Source: Rhizobium sp. CSW-27
GTDB taxonomy: Bacteria; Pseudomonadota; Alphaproteobacteria; Rhizobiales; Rhizobiaceae
Reading direction: 5' to 3'
Assembly: GCF_018760785.1 (NCBI RefSeq)
Contig: NZ_JAHHZO010000002.1
Coordinates: 1-64,000 of the forward strand
DNA: 64,000 nucleotides
Positions within the stretch are counted from its first letter, which is position 1; each line of letters begins with the position of its first letter. The notes below the pieces were generated by a model, which was given only the letters and a program-made list of their open reading frames with translations, had not been told where the DNA came from and made no database searches. Below, piece by piece: positions 34,191 to 42,840 of this stretch. The translations under genes and the position numbers were made by a program.

Positions 34191-35360
34191 TCAGGGCGTG
34201 TTCGGGTCACGCACCTTCGGGAAGGTGGCGAATTCCACGTTGTAGAGTTCGCCATCCACCTTCTTTACCTCGCGCATGTAGATGTCCTGCACGATGTCTC
34301 GGGTCTTCGGGTCGATGGTAATCGGTCCGCGCGGGCTCACCCACGACATGCCCTTCATGGCCTCGACCAGCTTGGTGCCGTCGATGTCGCCATTGGTCTT
34401 CTTGAGCGCCGCATAGGCGAGCGCCATCGCATCATAGCCGCCGACGGACATGAAGTTCGGCCGCATGTTGTTGTTGGCCTTGCGCACCTGCGCCACGAAG
34501 GCCTTGTTTTCCGGGCTGTCGTGGTTGGCGGAATAGAAATGCCCGGTGATGACGCCGAGTGCTGCGTCGCCCATGCCGTTCAGGAGATCGTCATCGGTCA
34601 CGTCGCCGGTGGCGATCAGCTTGATGCCGGCATCGCGCAGGCCGCGTTCGACGAACTGCTTCATGAAGATCGAGCCGACGCCGGAGGGGACAAAGACGAA
34701 GACGGCATCCGGCTTGGTGTCACGCACGCGCTGCAGGAAGGGCGCGAAATCCGGATTCTGCAGGGGCACCCGCACCGCTTCGAGAATCTCGCCGCCATCC
34801 TTCTTGAACTGGTCGGTAAAGCCTTTCTCGATATCGATGCCGGGTCCGTAATCGCTGACGAGGGTGACGACGCGCTTCAGGCCGTTCTTGGCGGCCCAGG
34901 TGGCAACCGGCACGGCCGATTGCGGGCCGGCCATGCTGGTGCGCACGAAATATTCCGACTTCTGGGTGATCACCGAAGTGGTGGCGGAGGTGATGATGGC
35001 CGGCACCTTCGCCTGGCCGAGCACCGGTGCCACGGAGAGCGCAAGCGGCGTCAATCCGAAGCCCATCAGGATGTTGGCGCCGTCCTTGACCACCAGTTCC
35101 TGGGCGATGCGGCGCGTCTGGTCGGCGGTGCCGGCGTCGTCGCGAAGCACCACTTCGATCTTCTTGCCGGCAACCGTGTCGCCATTCAGCGCCATGAAGG
35201 CGCGCACGCCGGCATCCACCTGGCGGCCGGTGGAGGCAAAGGGGCCGGTCATCGGCAGGATGAGCCCGATCTTCACCGTGTCGGCGGCATGAGCGCCGGA
35301 TGCAAGCAGGCCGCACAGTGCGGCACCTGCAATGAACATGCGTCTCGATAAGGATGCCAT
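34191..35360 (-). CDS. Periplasmic substrate-binding protein (type 1, LivK-like) of the ABC importer
   Basis: A 389-aa exported protein. GGGAGGAG before ATG 35360 sets the start. A signal peptide (MASLSRRMFIAGAALCGLLA to AHA near residue 25) precedes VKIGLILPMTGPFASTGRQV, the classic type 1 binding-protein opening. Members of this class bind branched-chain amino acids, amides or aromatic acids. Linkage to a LigM-like demethylase and a shared operator core suggest an aromatic ligand such as a methoxybenzoate or hydroxycinnamate. An ATGTATAC copy (35359-35366) overlaps the start codon and ribosome site region. Confidence 0.88.
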   Translation of the reverse strand: MASLSRRMFIAGAALCGLLASGAHAADTVKIGLILPMTGPFASTGRQVDAGVRAFMALNGDTVAGKKIEVVLRDDAGTADQTRRIAQELVVKDGANILMGFGLTPLALSVAPVLGQAKVPAIITSATTSVITQKSEYFVRTSMAGPQSAVPVATWAAKNGLKRVVTLVSDYGPGIDIEKGFTDQFKKDGGEILEAVRVPLQNPDFAPFLQRVRDTKPDAVFVFVPSGVGSIFMKQFVERGLRDAGIKLIATGDVTDDDLLNGMGDAALGVITGHFYSANHDSPENKAFVAQVRKANNNMRPNFMSVGGYDAMALAYAALKKTNGDIDGTKLVEAMKGMSWVSPRGPITIDPKTRDIVQDIYMREVKKVDGELYNVEFATFPKVRDPNTP

Positions 35361-35701
35361 GTATACTCCTCCCTGAGTAACGGCGATGCGGCAGGCCCAC
35401 TCCCCTGGACCCGTCAACGGCTGTGCTGCTGAATTCCGCGGCGCATTCCCAGTCTCCTCACCAGTGGCGCCGGCGTCAATGTATACAGCAAACGCAGGCA
35501 GGACAAGCCGGCGTGACGTGAGAAATGCGAATCGCTCGGTCCCTTTGCCGATCCGCCGGTGCCACCCAGCGGGCCGGCGGGGCCGGCCCTGCCGACGCAT
35601 ATTCGGGCACCGGATCGCCATCACCGGCGGCCTTGCGGAGGCCGGGGCTTTGCAGCGGCCTTCGGTCGGGTTATGTGCTGGCAAGGATCATGGGGAGCGA
35701 G
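35361..35701. other. Intergenic region of about 340 bases with regulon operators
   Basis: It separates the divergent ABC importer operon and the dgkA gene. It holds the TGTATACA site at 35479-35488 and a GC hairpin with arms GGGCCGGC (35571-35578) and GCCGGCCC (35582-35589). No gene is supported. Confidence 0.5.
35479..35488. promoter_or_regulatory. Operator-like site ATGTATACAG before the ABC importer operon
   Basis: TGTATACA core at 35480-35487, about 120 bases upstream of the binding-protein start. A second partial copy overlaps the start codon at 35359-35366. This ties the transporter to the demethylation genes. Confidence 0.6.
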
Positions 35702-36097
35702 ATGTCGGAAACCGTTCATCACCAGAAGCAGCGGGGCCTCGGGCATGTGCTTGCGGCGGCGAGCTATTCGGTCGGCGGCGCCCGCCGCCTGTGGCGCGAA
35801 ACGGCCTTCCGGCATGAACTTCTGGTCTACGCCATTGTGAACGTCATCTATCTGGCGATCGGCGCGAGCTTCTTCATCTTCTTCGCCAGCCTGCTCCTGT
35901 TTCTGGTGCTGGTGGCGATGGAAGCGCTGAACACGGCGGTGGAGGAGATCGTCGACCGCATCTCGCCGGAATTCTCCGTGGTGGCGCGCAATGCCAAGGA
36001 TCTGGGATCGTTCGCGGTCTTCTGTCTGCTGCTCGCCAACGGCGTCCTGTTCTTCTATGCGCTTTGGCTGGCGTTTTTCGGCCCGCTTCAGGGCTGA
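35702..36097 (+). CDS. dgkA: Diacylglycerol kinase
   Basis: A 131-aa small integral membrane kinase that recycles diacylglycerol to phosphatidic acid, for instance after lipid head groups are used in periplasmic glucan modification. Three membrane helices follow an amphipathic N-terminus (RRLWRETAFRHELLVYA). The family motif EALNTAVEEIVDRISPE sits near residue 78. GGGGAG at 35692-35697 favours ATG 35702; ATG 35690 is also in frame. Length matches E. coli DgkA. Confidence 0.93.
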   Translation: MSETVHHQKQRGLGHVLAAASYSVGGARRLWRETAFRHELLVYAIVNVIYLAIGASFFIFFASLLLFLVLVAMEALNTAVEEIVDRISPEFSVVARNAKDLGSFAVFCLLLANGVLFFYALWLAFFGPLQG

Positions 36098-36136
36098 GAG
36101 AAGGGCAGGGTGTCGCAGGGCACCCCGCCCGGCCGG

Positions 36137-36538
36137 TCAGTGAACCACCGGCAGCGCCTCGCGGCATGCCTTTTCGCAGCGCTCGCAGGCTTCGGCACAG
36201 ATGCGGCAGTGATCATGCATCTCGGCATGGCTGCGGCATTCCTCACCGCAGACCCGGCAGGCTTCCGCGCAGGCCTGAATAACCGCCTGCATCACCTGCG
36301 TATTGGAGCCCGTACGGCGCGAGGCGATGGCGCCGGTCGCGGCGCAGATATCGGCGCAATCCAGGTTGCGGCGGATGCACTGGATCAGATCCTGATGCAT
36401 GTCTTCGCCAAGGCAGGCATCCGCGCAACTCGTGCAGGTCTGGGCGCAGTCGTAGCATTGCTCGATGCAGCGCAGCAGGGCGTCCTCCGCCTTGCCGCGC
36501 ACATGCGGGTGGGTCGAAATCATTTCGCGAACATGCAT
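36137..36538 (-). CDS. Four-helix-bundle copper-binding protein (DUF326, Csp-like)
   Basis: A 133-aa Cys-rich protein. Cys are spaced along predicted helices in the pattern [15 protein letters not shown], then CADIC and a C-terminal [15 protein letters not shown]. This is the layout of Csp copper-storage proteins and DUF326 proteins, whose helical bundles hold many Cu(I) ions on inward-facing Cys. No signal peptide is seen, so the cytoplasmic Csp3 form fits. AAGGAG eight bases before ATG 36538 sets the start. No copper regulator or exporter is adjacent. Confidence 0.85.
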   Translation of the reverse strand: MHVREMISTHPHVRGKAEDALLRCIEQCYDCAQTCTSCADACLGEDMHQDLIQCIRRNLDCADICAATGAIASRRTGSNTQVMQAVIQACAEACRVCGEECRSHAEMHDHCRICAEACERCEKACREALPVVH

Positions 36539-36604
36539 CACATCATCTCCTTTGCGTCGTGGTGGCATGCCGCTCTAACCCCGCCTGCCGGACAGGGTTC
36601 CGCT

Positions 36605-37807
36605 TCAGACCACGCTCGGCGAGGAATTGCCGCGATGCGGGCGTTGCTGCTCGGGTTCGCGTCGCCTGGCGACCGGTACGACCACGTCCTGTTCCGCCTC
36701 CTGTGTCGGCTGGGTGGTGAAGCCCTTCGCGCTCGACAGTTCGTTCACGTCGCGTCCGATCAGCACGGGGCTGACGGCGAATGCCGAGACGAGCTGCGCC
36801 ACCGAAACCAGTGCGTGCCTGTGGATGCGCTCGTAACCGTGCGAGGCATCGACGCCGAAGGTGGCGAGCGCCGTGCGGATGTCATGGCCTGCCTCCAGTG
36901 CGGAGGCGGAATCCGATCGATAATAACGGAACACATCCTTCTGGTGGGGGATGCGCTTTTCCTCGCACAGTTCCACCAGCTTGCGCGTCAGGTGGTAATC
37001 GAAGGGGCCGGTCTGGTCGGCCATGGCAATGGTCACGCCGAATTCGGAGGAATTCTGCCCCGGTGCCGAGGTGCCGTTGTCGATCGTCAGCATCGAGGCG
37101 ATGTCGGGCGAGACGACCGATGAGGCGCCAACCCCGACTTCCTCCGCAATGGTGAAGAGCCAGTGCGTATCCACCGGCGTGTTGGCTCTGGTTCGCTCCA
37201 GTGCCTCGATTGCTGCAAGCAGGATGGCAACGCCCGCCTTGTCGTCGAGATGGCGGGAATTGATGAAACCGTTGTCGAGGAATTCGGCGCCGGTATCGAT
37301 CGCCACCGTGTCGCCCACGTCGATGCCGAGCGCCAGCGTCTCGGCCGCCGAGCGGGTGACGGCATCGACGCGCAGTTCGACGTAGGGCCAGCCGACAGGC
37401 AGCGTGTCCACCTCGTCATTGAAGGTGTGGCCGGAGGCCTTCAGCGGCAGGATCGTGCCGCGAAAGGCGCCGTGATAGCTGTAGATCGTCACCCGCGCGC
37501 CCTCGGCGAAGCGGGCAGACCAGTGGCCGATCGGCACCAGTTCCAGCCGTCCGTTCTCCTTGATCGCCTTGACCTGGGCGCCGAGCGTATCGACATGCGC
37601 GACGATCGCCCGCGCTCCCTGTCGGCGGCTCCCCTGCCGCACGGCGCGGATCGCGCCACGGCGTGTCAGTTCCGGCGTCAGCCCCAGTCGCTCCAGCTCG
37701 CGGGAGCAGTGGATCACCACCTGGTCGGTGTAGCCCGTCGGGCTGTTGATCGCCAGCAGCGCCTTCAACTGGGCAAGCAGGTAGTCTTCGTCGATATCGG
37801 TGGTCAT
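36605..37807 (-). CDS. M42-family peptidase of the NAGGN osmoprotectant system
   Basis: A 400-aa metallopeptidase of the M42 glutamyl aminopeptidase type. Metal and catalytic motifs visible are IVAHVDTLG, NSRHLDDKAGVA and IAEEVGVGAS. It ends the three-gene NAGGN operon, where such a peptidase is a regular companion; breakdown or recycling of the dipeptide osmolyte is the likely role. GGGGAAG eight bases before ATG 37807 is the best start; GTG 37813 overlaps the upstream stop. Confidence 0.88.
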   Translation of the reverse strand: MTTDIDEDYLLAQLKALLAINSPTGYTDQVVIHCSRELERLGLTPELTRRGAIRAVRQGSRRQGARAIVAHVDTLGAQVKAIKENGRLELVPIGHWSARFAEGARVTIYSYHGAFRGTILPLKASGHTFNDEVDTLPVGWPYVELRVDAVTRSAAETLALGIDVGDTVAIDTGAEFLDNGFINSRHLDDKAGVAILLAAIEALERTRANTPVDTHWLFTIAEEVGVGASSVVSPDIASMLTIDNGTSAPGQNSSEFGVTIAMADQTGPFDYHLTRKLVELCEEKRIPHQKDVFRYYRSDSASALEAGHDIRTALATFGVDASHGYERIHRHALVSVAQLVSAFAVSPVLIGRDVNELSSAKGFTTQPTQEAEQDVVVPVARRREPEQQRPHRGNSSPSVV

Positions 37808-37809
37808 CG

Positions 37810-39609
37810 TCACATCTTCCCCAGCGCATTGCGGGCGGCGCGATGCCCCGAGAGCGGAAACAGCAGATCGAGAAACCGCCCAGCCGTTGGCTGCGGCTCG
37901 TGATTGGCCAGCCCCGGCCGCTCGTTGGCTTCGATGAAGACATAGTCCGGATCCGTCGGGCTCCGGACCATGAAGTCGATGCCGACGACGGGAATGTCGA
38001 TGGCGCGCGCCGCCTTGACCGCCGCCTCCACCAGCCGGGGATGCACGATTGCGGTCACGTCATGGATCGACCCGCCGGTGTGCAGATTGGCGGCCTTGCG
38101 CACCACAACGTCGCGGCCTTCCTCCAGCACGTCCTCCAGGGTCAGGCCCGACAGCTGCAGGCAGCGTTCGGTCTCCGCGTCGATGGGGATCCTGCTTTCG
38201 CCGCCGGTTGCCGCGGCACGGCGGCGTGACAGCGTCTCGATCAGCTGCCGCACGCTGCTGCGCCCATCGCCGACGACATGCGGCGGACGGCGGATTGCGG
38301 CGGCCACCAGCTTGAAGTCGATGACGACGAGGCGCAGATCCTCGCCCTCGAAGCAGGCCTCGATCAGAACCCGGTCGCAGACCTCGCGGGCGGCAGCTAT
38401 GGCGCTCTTGATCTCGCTGAGTGTCGAGAGACCGACGGCCACCGCGCGGCCCTGTTCGCCGCGAGCCGGTTTCACCACCACGCGCGCATGCTTCTCCAGG
38501 AAGGCCGCCAGCGCCGCATCGTCGTCTCCTGCCGTCATCTGTTCGGGCACGGTCAGGCCGGCACGTTCCACCACGCGGCGGGTGACGGCCTTGTCGTCGC
38601 AGATCGACATGGCGACGCCGGAGGTAAGCTCCGAGAGGCTCTCGCGGCAATGCACGGAGCGGCCGCCATTGGAGAGCCTGAAGAAGCCGCCCTCCGCATC
38701 GGTGATCTCCACATGCACGCCGCGGCGGCGGGCCTCGTCGACGATGAGGCGGGCATAGGGGTTCAGCGCATCATAGGCTTCGAGCGGCCGGGCAAAGAGA
38801 CGCTCGTTGATGGAGTTCTTGCGCTTGACGCAAAAGGCCGGAATGCGCCGGAAGCCGAGTTTCTCGTAGAGCGCGATCGCCTGCGCATTGTCGTGCAGCA
38901 CCGACAGATCCATGAAGGCCGCGCCGCGCGCCTTGAAGTGTTCACCAAGCCGCCGGACCAGCGTTTCGCCGATCCCGGCATGGCGGGCCTGCGGATCCAC
39001 GGCAAGGCACCAGAGCGATGAACCCTGTTCGGGATCGGCAAAGGCGCGCACGTGGTCGATGCCCGTCACCGTGCCGATCACCTCGCCGGTCGCCTCGTCC
39101 TCCGCCACCAGATAGGTGATGGCGCGGTTGTCGCGGTTCGACCAGAAGAAATCCGGCCGCACCGGAACCATGTTGCGGGCGGCATAGATGCGGTTTACCG
39201 CGCGGGCATCGGCCTCGGATGTCAGGCGTCGCACGGAAAAGCCGCGCGGCTGCCGGCGGCCGGAACGATAGGTGGAAAGGTCCAGCCGATAGGTATGCGA
39301 GGGATCGAGGAAGATCTCCTGCGGCGCTTCCGCCAGCAGCACATGTGGATCTGCGACATAGACCGCGATATCGCGGTGCTCCGGCGCTTCCTCGCGCAGC
39401 GCCGAGACAAGCTCGCCGGCATCGTCGAAGGTCTGCGCGAAGATCAGGCGGCCCCAGCCGCAATCGATGCAGGCGGAAAGGGTCGGCCCTTCCTCATGCA
39501 TCGATGCCGTCTGGCGCAGCGATTCGAAACGCTTGCGCTTCAGCCGGTGCGCCACGGCCTTGTCGCTGCGGATGCGCTGGGCGCGCTCGCTCGTCTTGTT
39601 GCCTGCCAT
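37810..39609 (-). CDS. ngg: N-acetylglutaminylglutamine synthetase (GNAT plus ATP-grasp)
   Basis: A 599-aa two-domain enzyme. The N-terminal half is a GNAT acetyltransferase (SSLWCLAVDPQARHAGIGETL near residue 205, then YEKLGFRRIPAF). The C-terminal half is an ATP-grasp ligase related to cyanophycin/glutathione synthetases (VVVKPARGEQGRAVAVGL near 390, and a late FIEANERPGLANH). Together they should acetylate glutamine and join a second glutamine. This is the ngg gene of Sinorhizobium. ATG 39609 is four bases after the amidotransferase stop, so the genes are cotranscribed. Confidence 0.9.
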   Translation of the reverse strand: MAGNKTSERAQRIRSDKAVAHRLKRKRFESLRQTASMHEEGPTLSACIDCGWGRLIFAQTFDDAGELVSALREEAPEHRDIAVYVADPHVLLAEAPQEIFLDPSHTYRLDLSTYRSGRRQPRGFSVRRLTSEADARAVNRIYAARNMVPVRPDFFWSNRDNRAITYLVAEDEATGEVIGTVTGIDHVRAFADPEQGSSLWCLAVDPQARHAGIGETLVRRLGEHFKARGAAFMDLSVLHDNAQAIALYEKLGFRRIPAFCVKRKNSINERLFARPLEAYDALNPYARLIVDEARRRGVHVEITDAEGGFFRLSNGGRSVHCRESLSELTSGVAMSICDDKAVTRRVVERAGLTVPEQMTAGDDDAALAAFLEKHARVVVKPARGEQGRAVAVGLSTLSEIKSAIAAAREVCDRVLIEACFEGEDLRLVVIDFKLVAAAIRRPPHVVGDGRSSVRQLIETLSRRRAAATGGESRIPIDAETERCLQLSGLTLEDVLEEGRDVVVRKAANLHTGGSIHDVTAIVHPRLVEAAVKAARAIDIPVVGIDFMVRSPTDPDYVFIEANERPGLANHEPQPTAGRFLDLLFPLSGHRAARNALGKM

Positions 39610-39613
39610 GGTC

Positions 39614-41389
39614 CTACACCCCCTGTGCCTGCAGCCACAGTTCCAGCAGCCCCACCTGCCACAGTTCCGAGCCCTGAAGCGGCGTGATGTGACCAGTCGG
39701 ATCGGCAAAGAGCCGCTGCAGATAATCGTCGCGGAAGATGCCGCGCTCGCGTGCGGCCTGCGAGGTCAGCGCATCGCGCACCATGTCGAGATAGGGTCCG
39801 TCGACATATTTCAACTGCGGCACCGGGAAGTAGCCCTTCTTGCGGTCGATCACCTCATGCGGAACGACCAGGCGGGCGACATCCTTCAGCACGCCCTTGC
39901 CGCCCTCGTTCAGCTTGAATTCCGGCGGGATTTTCGCCGCCAGCTCCACCAGCTCGTGGTCGAGGAAGGGCACGCGCGCCTCCAGCCCCCATGCCATGGT
40001 CATGTTGTCGACGCGCTTGACCGGGTCGTCCACCAGCATCACCTGGCTGTCGAGACGCAGTGCCGCATCGACCGGGGTATCGGCGCCGGCCTTTGTCAGA
40101 TGCGCGGCCACCAGCGCGCGGCTCACATCGCTGTCGGCCATCCAGTCCGGATTGAGCTGGGTCTTCAGCACCTCATGCGAGCGGTCGAAGAAGACCTTTG
40201 CGTAGTCGCCCACCACATCGTTCGTGTTCTGCAGCGGCGGATACCAGTGGTAACCGGCAAACACCTCGTCCGCTCCCTGGCCGGATTGCACGACGCGGAT
40301 GTGCTTGGAGACTTCCTTGGCAAGCAGATAGAAGCCGACATTGTCATAGGAGACCATGGGCTCCGACATGGCGCCGATCACCCCCGGCAGCGCCTCCATC
40401 AGCTGCGAGGAGGGCACGAAGATCTTGTGATGATCGGTGCCGAAACGCTGGGCGATGAGGTCGGAATAGACGAATTCGTCGCCCTTTTCGCCGTTGGCCT
40501 CCTCGAAGCCGACGGAAAAGGTCATCAGGTCCTTCTGGCCTTCCTCCGCCAGAAGACCGGTGATGATGCTGGAATCGACGCCGCCGGACAGCAGCACGCC
40601 GACCGGCACGTCCGCGACCATCCGTCGGCGCACCGCGATGCGCAACGCATCCAGCACGCGGTCGCGCCATTCCTCGCGCGACAGGTCGGCCAGGGTTGCA
40701 TCGCGCTGGTGCGGCGGGTTCCAGTAGAGGCGATCCGTCTCACGGCCGTCTGCCTCTATGACGCGCAGGGTTGCCGGCGGCAGTTTCTTCACGCCATTGA
40801 GGATCGTGCGCGGCGGCGGCACGACCGCATGAAAGCTCATATAGTGGTGGAGGGCGTCTCGGTCGATCGAGGTGTCGATGTCGCCGCCCTTCACGAGAGC
40901 CGGAAGCGTGGAAGCAAAGCGCAGGGCGCCGGCGGTCCGTGCCAGATAGAGCGGCTTGATGCCGAAGCGGTCGCGCGCCATCACCACGCGGTCGGTGTCG
41001 CGCTCGTGGATGACGAAGGCGAACATGCCGTGGAAGCGTTCGACGCAGGCCGTGCCCCAGGCATGCCATGCCTTGAGGATCACCTCGGTATCGCCATGAG
41101 AGAAGAAGCGGTAGCCCCTGCCTTCAAGCTCGGCGCGCAGCTCCGGATAGTTGTAGATGCAGCCGTTGAAGGCGATGGTGAGGCCGAGTTCGCCATCCAC
41201 CATCGGCTGGCGCGCCTTCTGCGACAGGTCGATGATCGACAGACGCCGATGCGACAGGGCTGTCGAGCCGTGGATGACCATGCCGGAACCATCCGGTCCC
41301 CGGGGCGCAATCGCCTCCATCATCCTTGCCTGAACCAGAGGGGATGGCTGAGCGCCGTCGAACCGAATTTCTCCGCAGATTCCACACAC
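39614..41389 (-). CDS. asnO: N-acetylglutaminylglutamine amidotransferase (asparagine-synthetase family)
   Basis: A 591-aa class II amidotransferase of the AsnB family. The N-terminal nucleophile Cys2 is in MCGICGEI; the glutaminase domain includes FNGCIYNYPELRAEL and HGMFAFVIHE. The synthetase domain has the ATP-pyrophosphatase loop LLSGGVDSSI near residue 265 and later VDNMTMAWGLEARVPFLDHE. Followed by ngg and the M42 peptidase, it is AsnO, which amidates the dipeptide to the osmolyte NAGGN, rather than asparagine synthetase. It heads the operon; expression in hyperosmotic conditions is known for Sinorhizobium, but no promoter element is evident to me. Confidence 0.9.
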   Translation of the reverse strand: MCGICGEIRFDGAQPSPLVQARMMEAIAPRGPDGSGMVIHGSTALSHRRLSIIDLSQKARQPMVDGELGLTIAFNGCIYNYPELRAELEGRGYRFFSHGDTEVILKAWHAWGTACVERFHGMFAFVIHERDTDRVVMARDRFGIKPLYLARTAGALRFASTLPALVKGGDIDTSIDRDALHHYMSFHAVVPPPRTILNGVKKLPPATLRVIEADGRETDRLYWNPPHQRDATLADLSREEWRDRVLDALRIAVRRRMVADVPVGVLLSGGVDSSIITGLLAEEGQKDLMTFSVGFEEANGEKGDEFVYSDLIAQRFGTDHHKIFVPSSQLMEALPGVIGAMSEPMVSYDNVGFYLLAKEVSKHIRVVQSGQGADEVFAGYHWYPPLQNTNDVVGDYAKVFFDRSHEVLKTQLNPDWMADSDVSRALVAAHLTKAGADTPVDAALRLDSQVMLVDDPVKRVDNMTMAWGLEARVPFLDHELVELAAKIPPEFKLNEGGKGVLKDVARLVVPHEVIDRKKGYFPVPQLKYVDGPYLDMVRDALTSQAARERGIFRDDYLQRLFADPTGHITPLQGSELWQVGLLELWLQAQGV

Positions 41390-41569
41390 TGTGCTGCTTT
41401 AAGCCTCTTTCTTCCTTCTCGAAATTGCCCCGTTGGCAGGGACGCGAAAGGCTGCAGCCGACCCGTCGTCGCACCCCAGCCATGGGCCAAACGAAGAAGT
41501 TCCAGAAAGGTTGCGATCTTTTTTGCAGAAGCAGGCGGGCTTTTTGCGAACCTGCGCGCGGGGTCCGGA

Positions 41570-42232
41570 TCAGTCGGGACGCGTGCCGCGCACGAAGAGG
41601 GCAATCGCCTGTTCCATGTGGCGGCGCCGGTCGGCCAGATCCTTCCAGCCCTTCGGTCCACGGCCGATGCCACCCATCAGCAGATCCATCAGCATGCGCG
41701 CGCCGGTCACCGGGTCTTCCAGCACAAGCCTGCCCCTGGCCATCTCGCCGGTCAGCCATTCGGCAAGCTGCCGGCGCGAGGTGTCCGGACCCTCGCGAAA
41801 CAGCACTTCCATCAGTTCCGGCATCTGGTGCGACTGCTGCATCACCATGCGGATGAAGGCCTCGCGTTCGCGCTCGGTCTCCGCATCGATATCGAGCATG
41901 AAGATCCTGCCGATCACCTCCGCAAGCGGAGCGTCCTCATCGGCCGGTCGCGGCAGGTCGAGCATCATCTGCCGATGTGCGGCCACAACGGCAATCAGGA
42001 GATCCGTCTTGCTGGGAAACAGCCGGTAGAGCGTCTGCTTGGAGATGCGGCAGCGATTGGCAACGATCTCGGTGGTGGTGCCTGCCAGCCCGAGCTCGAT
42101 GAAGGTGCGGCGCGCGGTGTCGATGATGGCCTGGCGCCGCAACGGGTCCGGCAGGCTTTTCGGACGGCCCCGTCCGCGCTTGAGGGGCGAGGCCGCCGCT
42201 TCGCCATCCCTGTTCTTGTCGTGATCGTCCAT
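41570..42232 (-). CDS. TetR-family transcriptional regulator
   Basis: A 220-aa regulator. After a charged tail containing RGRGRPKS, the helix-turn-helix covers about residues 29-75 (IIDTARRTFIELGLAGTTTE, ISKQTLYRLFPSKTDLL). The C-terminal part is a variable ligand domain of the AefR-like C type (EREREAFIRMVMQQSHQMPEL). ATG 42232 or GTG 42244 may start it. It is upstream of and co-directional with the NAGGN operon, with a 180-base gap; whether it controls that operon is unknown. Confidence 0.85.
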   Translation of the reverse strand: MDDHDKNRDGEAAASPLKRGRGRPKSLPDPLRRQAIIDTARRTFIELGLAGTTTEIVANRCRISKQTLYRLFPSKTDLLIAVVAAHRQMMLDLPRPADEDAPLAEVIGRIFMLDIDAETEREREAFIRMVMQQSHQMPELMEVLFREGPDTSRRQLAEWLTGEMARGRLVLEDPVTGARMLMDLLMGGIGRGPKGWKDLADRRRHMEQAIALFVRGTRPD

Positions 42233-42363
42233 CGGGCCATGCACCTGTCGCAGCGGAGCGATCGTTGCGATCAGCGTCCCGCGCTGGTTGCCTTAACCCA
42301 GTTTCCGAGGAAAATCACCCGTCGATCGGGCATGAACGCAGATCGTGCCCGATCGGGGTCGGC

Positions 42364-42729
42364 TCAGACATAGATCGTACGGCTGCCGAACTCGGTGGTC
42401 TCGTCGAAGTTGGTGGTGCCGATCCGCTCGCTCTCGCCCGACAGCTTTGCCGGTTCTTCCGGCTCCTCCTCGGTGGACTTGGACGCGGATGCGCTCTCCT
42501 TGGCCTGGGCGGCCTTGGCTTCGTCGATCTGCTTCTGCAGGGCGTCGATCTGTTCCTGCAGTTCCTCCTTTTCGGCTTCGTCCTCGGTCTCGGCGAGCTT
42601 CGCCTGTTTTGCGGCAAGCTGTGCCTCAAGGCTGGCGATGTCGGCGCTGCTCGACGAGGAGGAGGTGCTTGTGGACGTCGTGGACGACGACAGGAGCGTG
42701 GATGCGGTGCTGGAAATCGAATCAACCAT
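42364..42729 (-). CDS. Small Ser-rich coiled-coil protein (FlxA-like)
   Basis: A 121-aa protein. The first 30 residues are almost entirely Ser/Thr; then a heptad-rich coiled coil (about 30-75: SLEAQLAAKQAKLAETEDEA and so on) and an acidic tail. GAGG precedes ATG 42729. The layout resembles FlxA-like proteins, but the match rests on composition and coiled coil only. No flagellar gene lies nearby. Confidence 0.6.
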   Translation of the reverse strand: MVDSISSTASTLLSSSTTSTSTSSSSSSADIASLEAQLAAKQAKLAETEDEAEKEELQEQIDALQKQIDEAKAAQAKESASASKSTEEEPEEPAKLSGESERIGTTNFDETTEFGSRTIYV

Positions 42730-42840
42730 GGTGAAAACCTCGTGCCGGTGAAACAGCCGCAAGGTGCGCTGCGCAGCTTAACTGAGGCTTAATAACCTGT
42801 ACCGAGAAGTACCAATAAACCCTCGGTTTTGTCGCCGGCC

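Noticed and set aside
35571-35589. GGGCCGGC-GGG-GCCGGCCC hairpin before dgkA
   Set aside because: It is a strong stem but lacks a T run and sits between divergent genes; GC-rich palindromes of this kind are frequent in such genomes.
39467-42373. A 968-codon open frame on the plus strand
   Set aside because: It is antisense to asnO, part of ngg and the TetR gene, all of which carry clear motifs. The translation is low-complexity His/Arg/Gly-rich.
42801-42830. ACCGAG...CTCGGTTTT hairpin after macB
   Set aside because: The T run is on the plus strand, where no gene ends; for the minus-strand macAB transcript it has no T run and a 15-base loop, so I do not call it a terminator.
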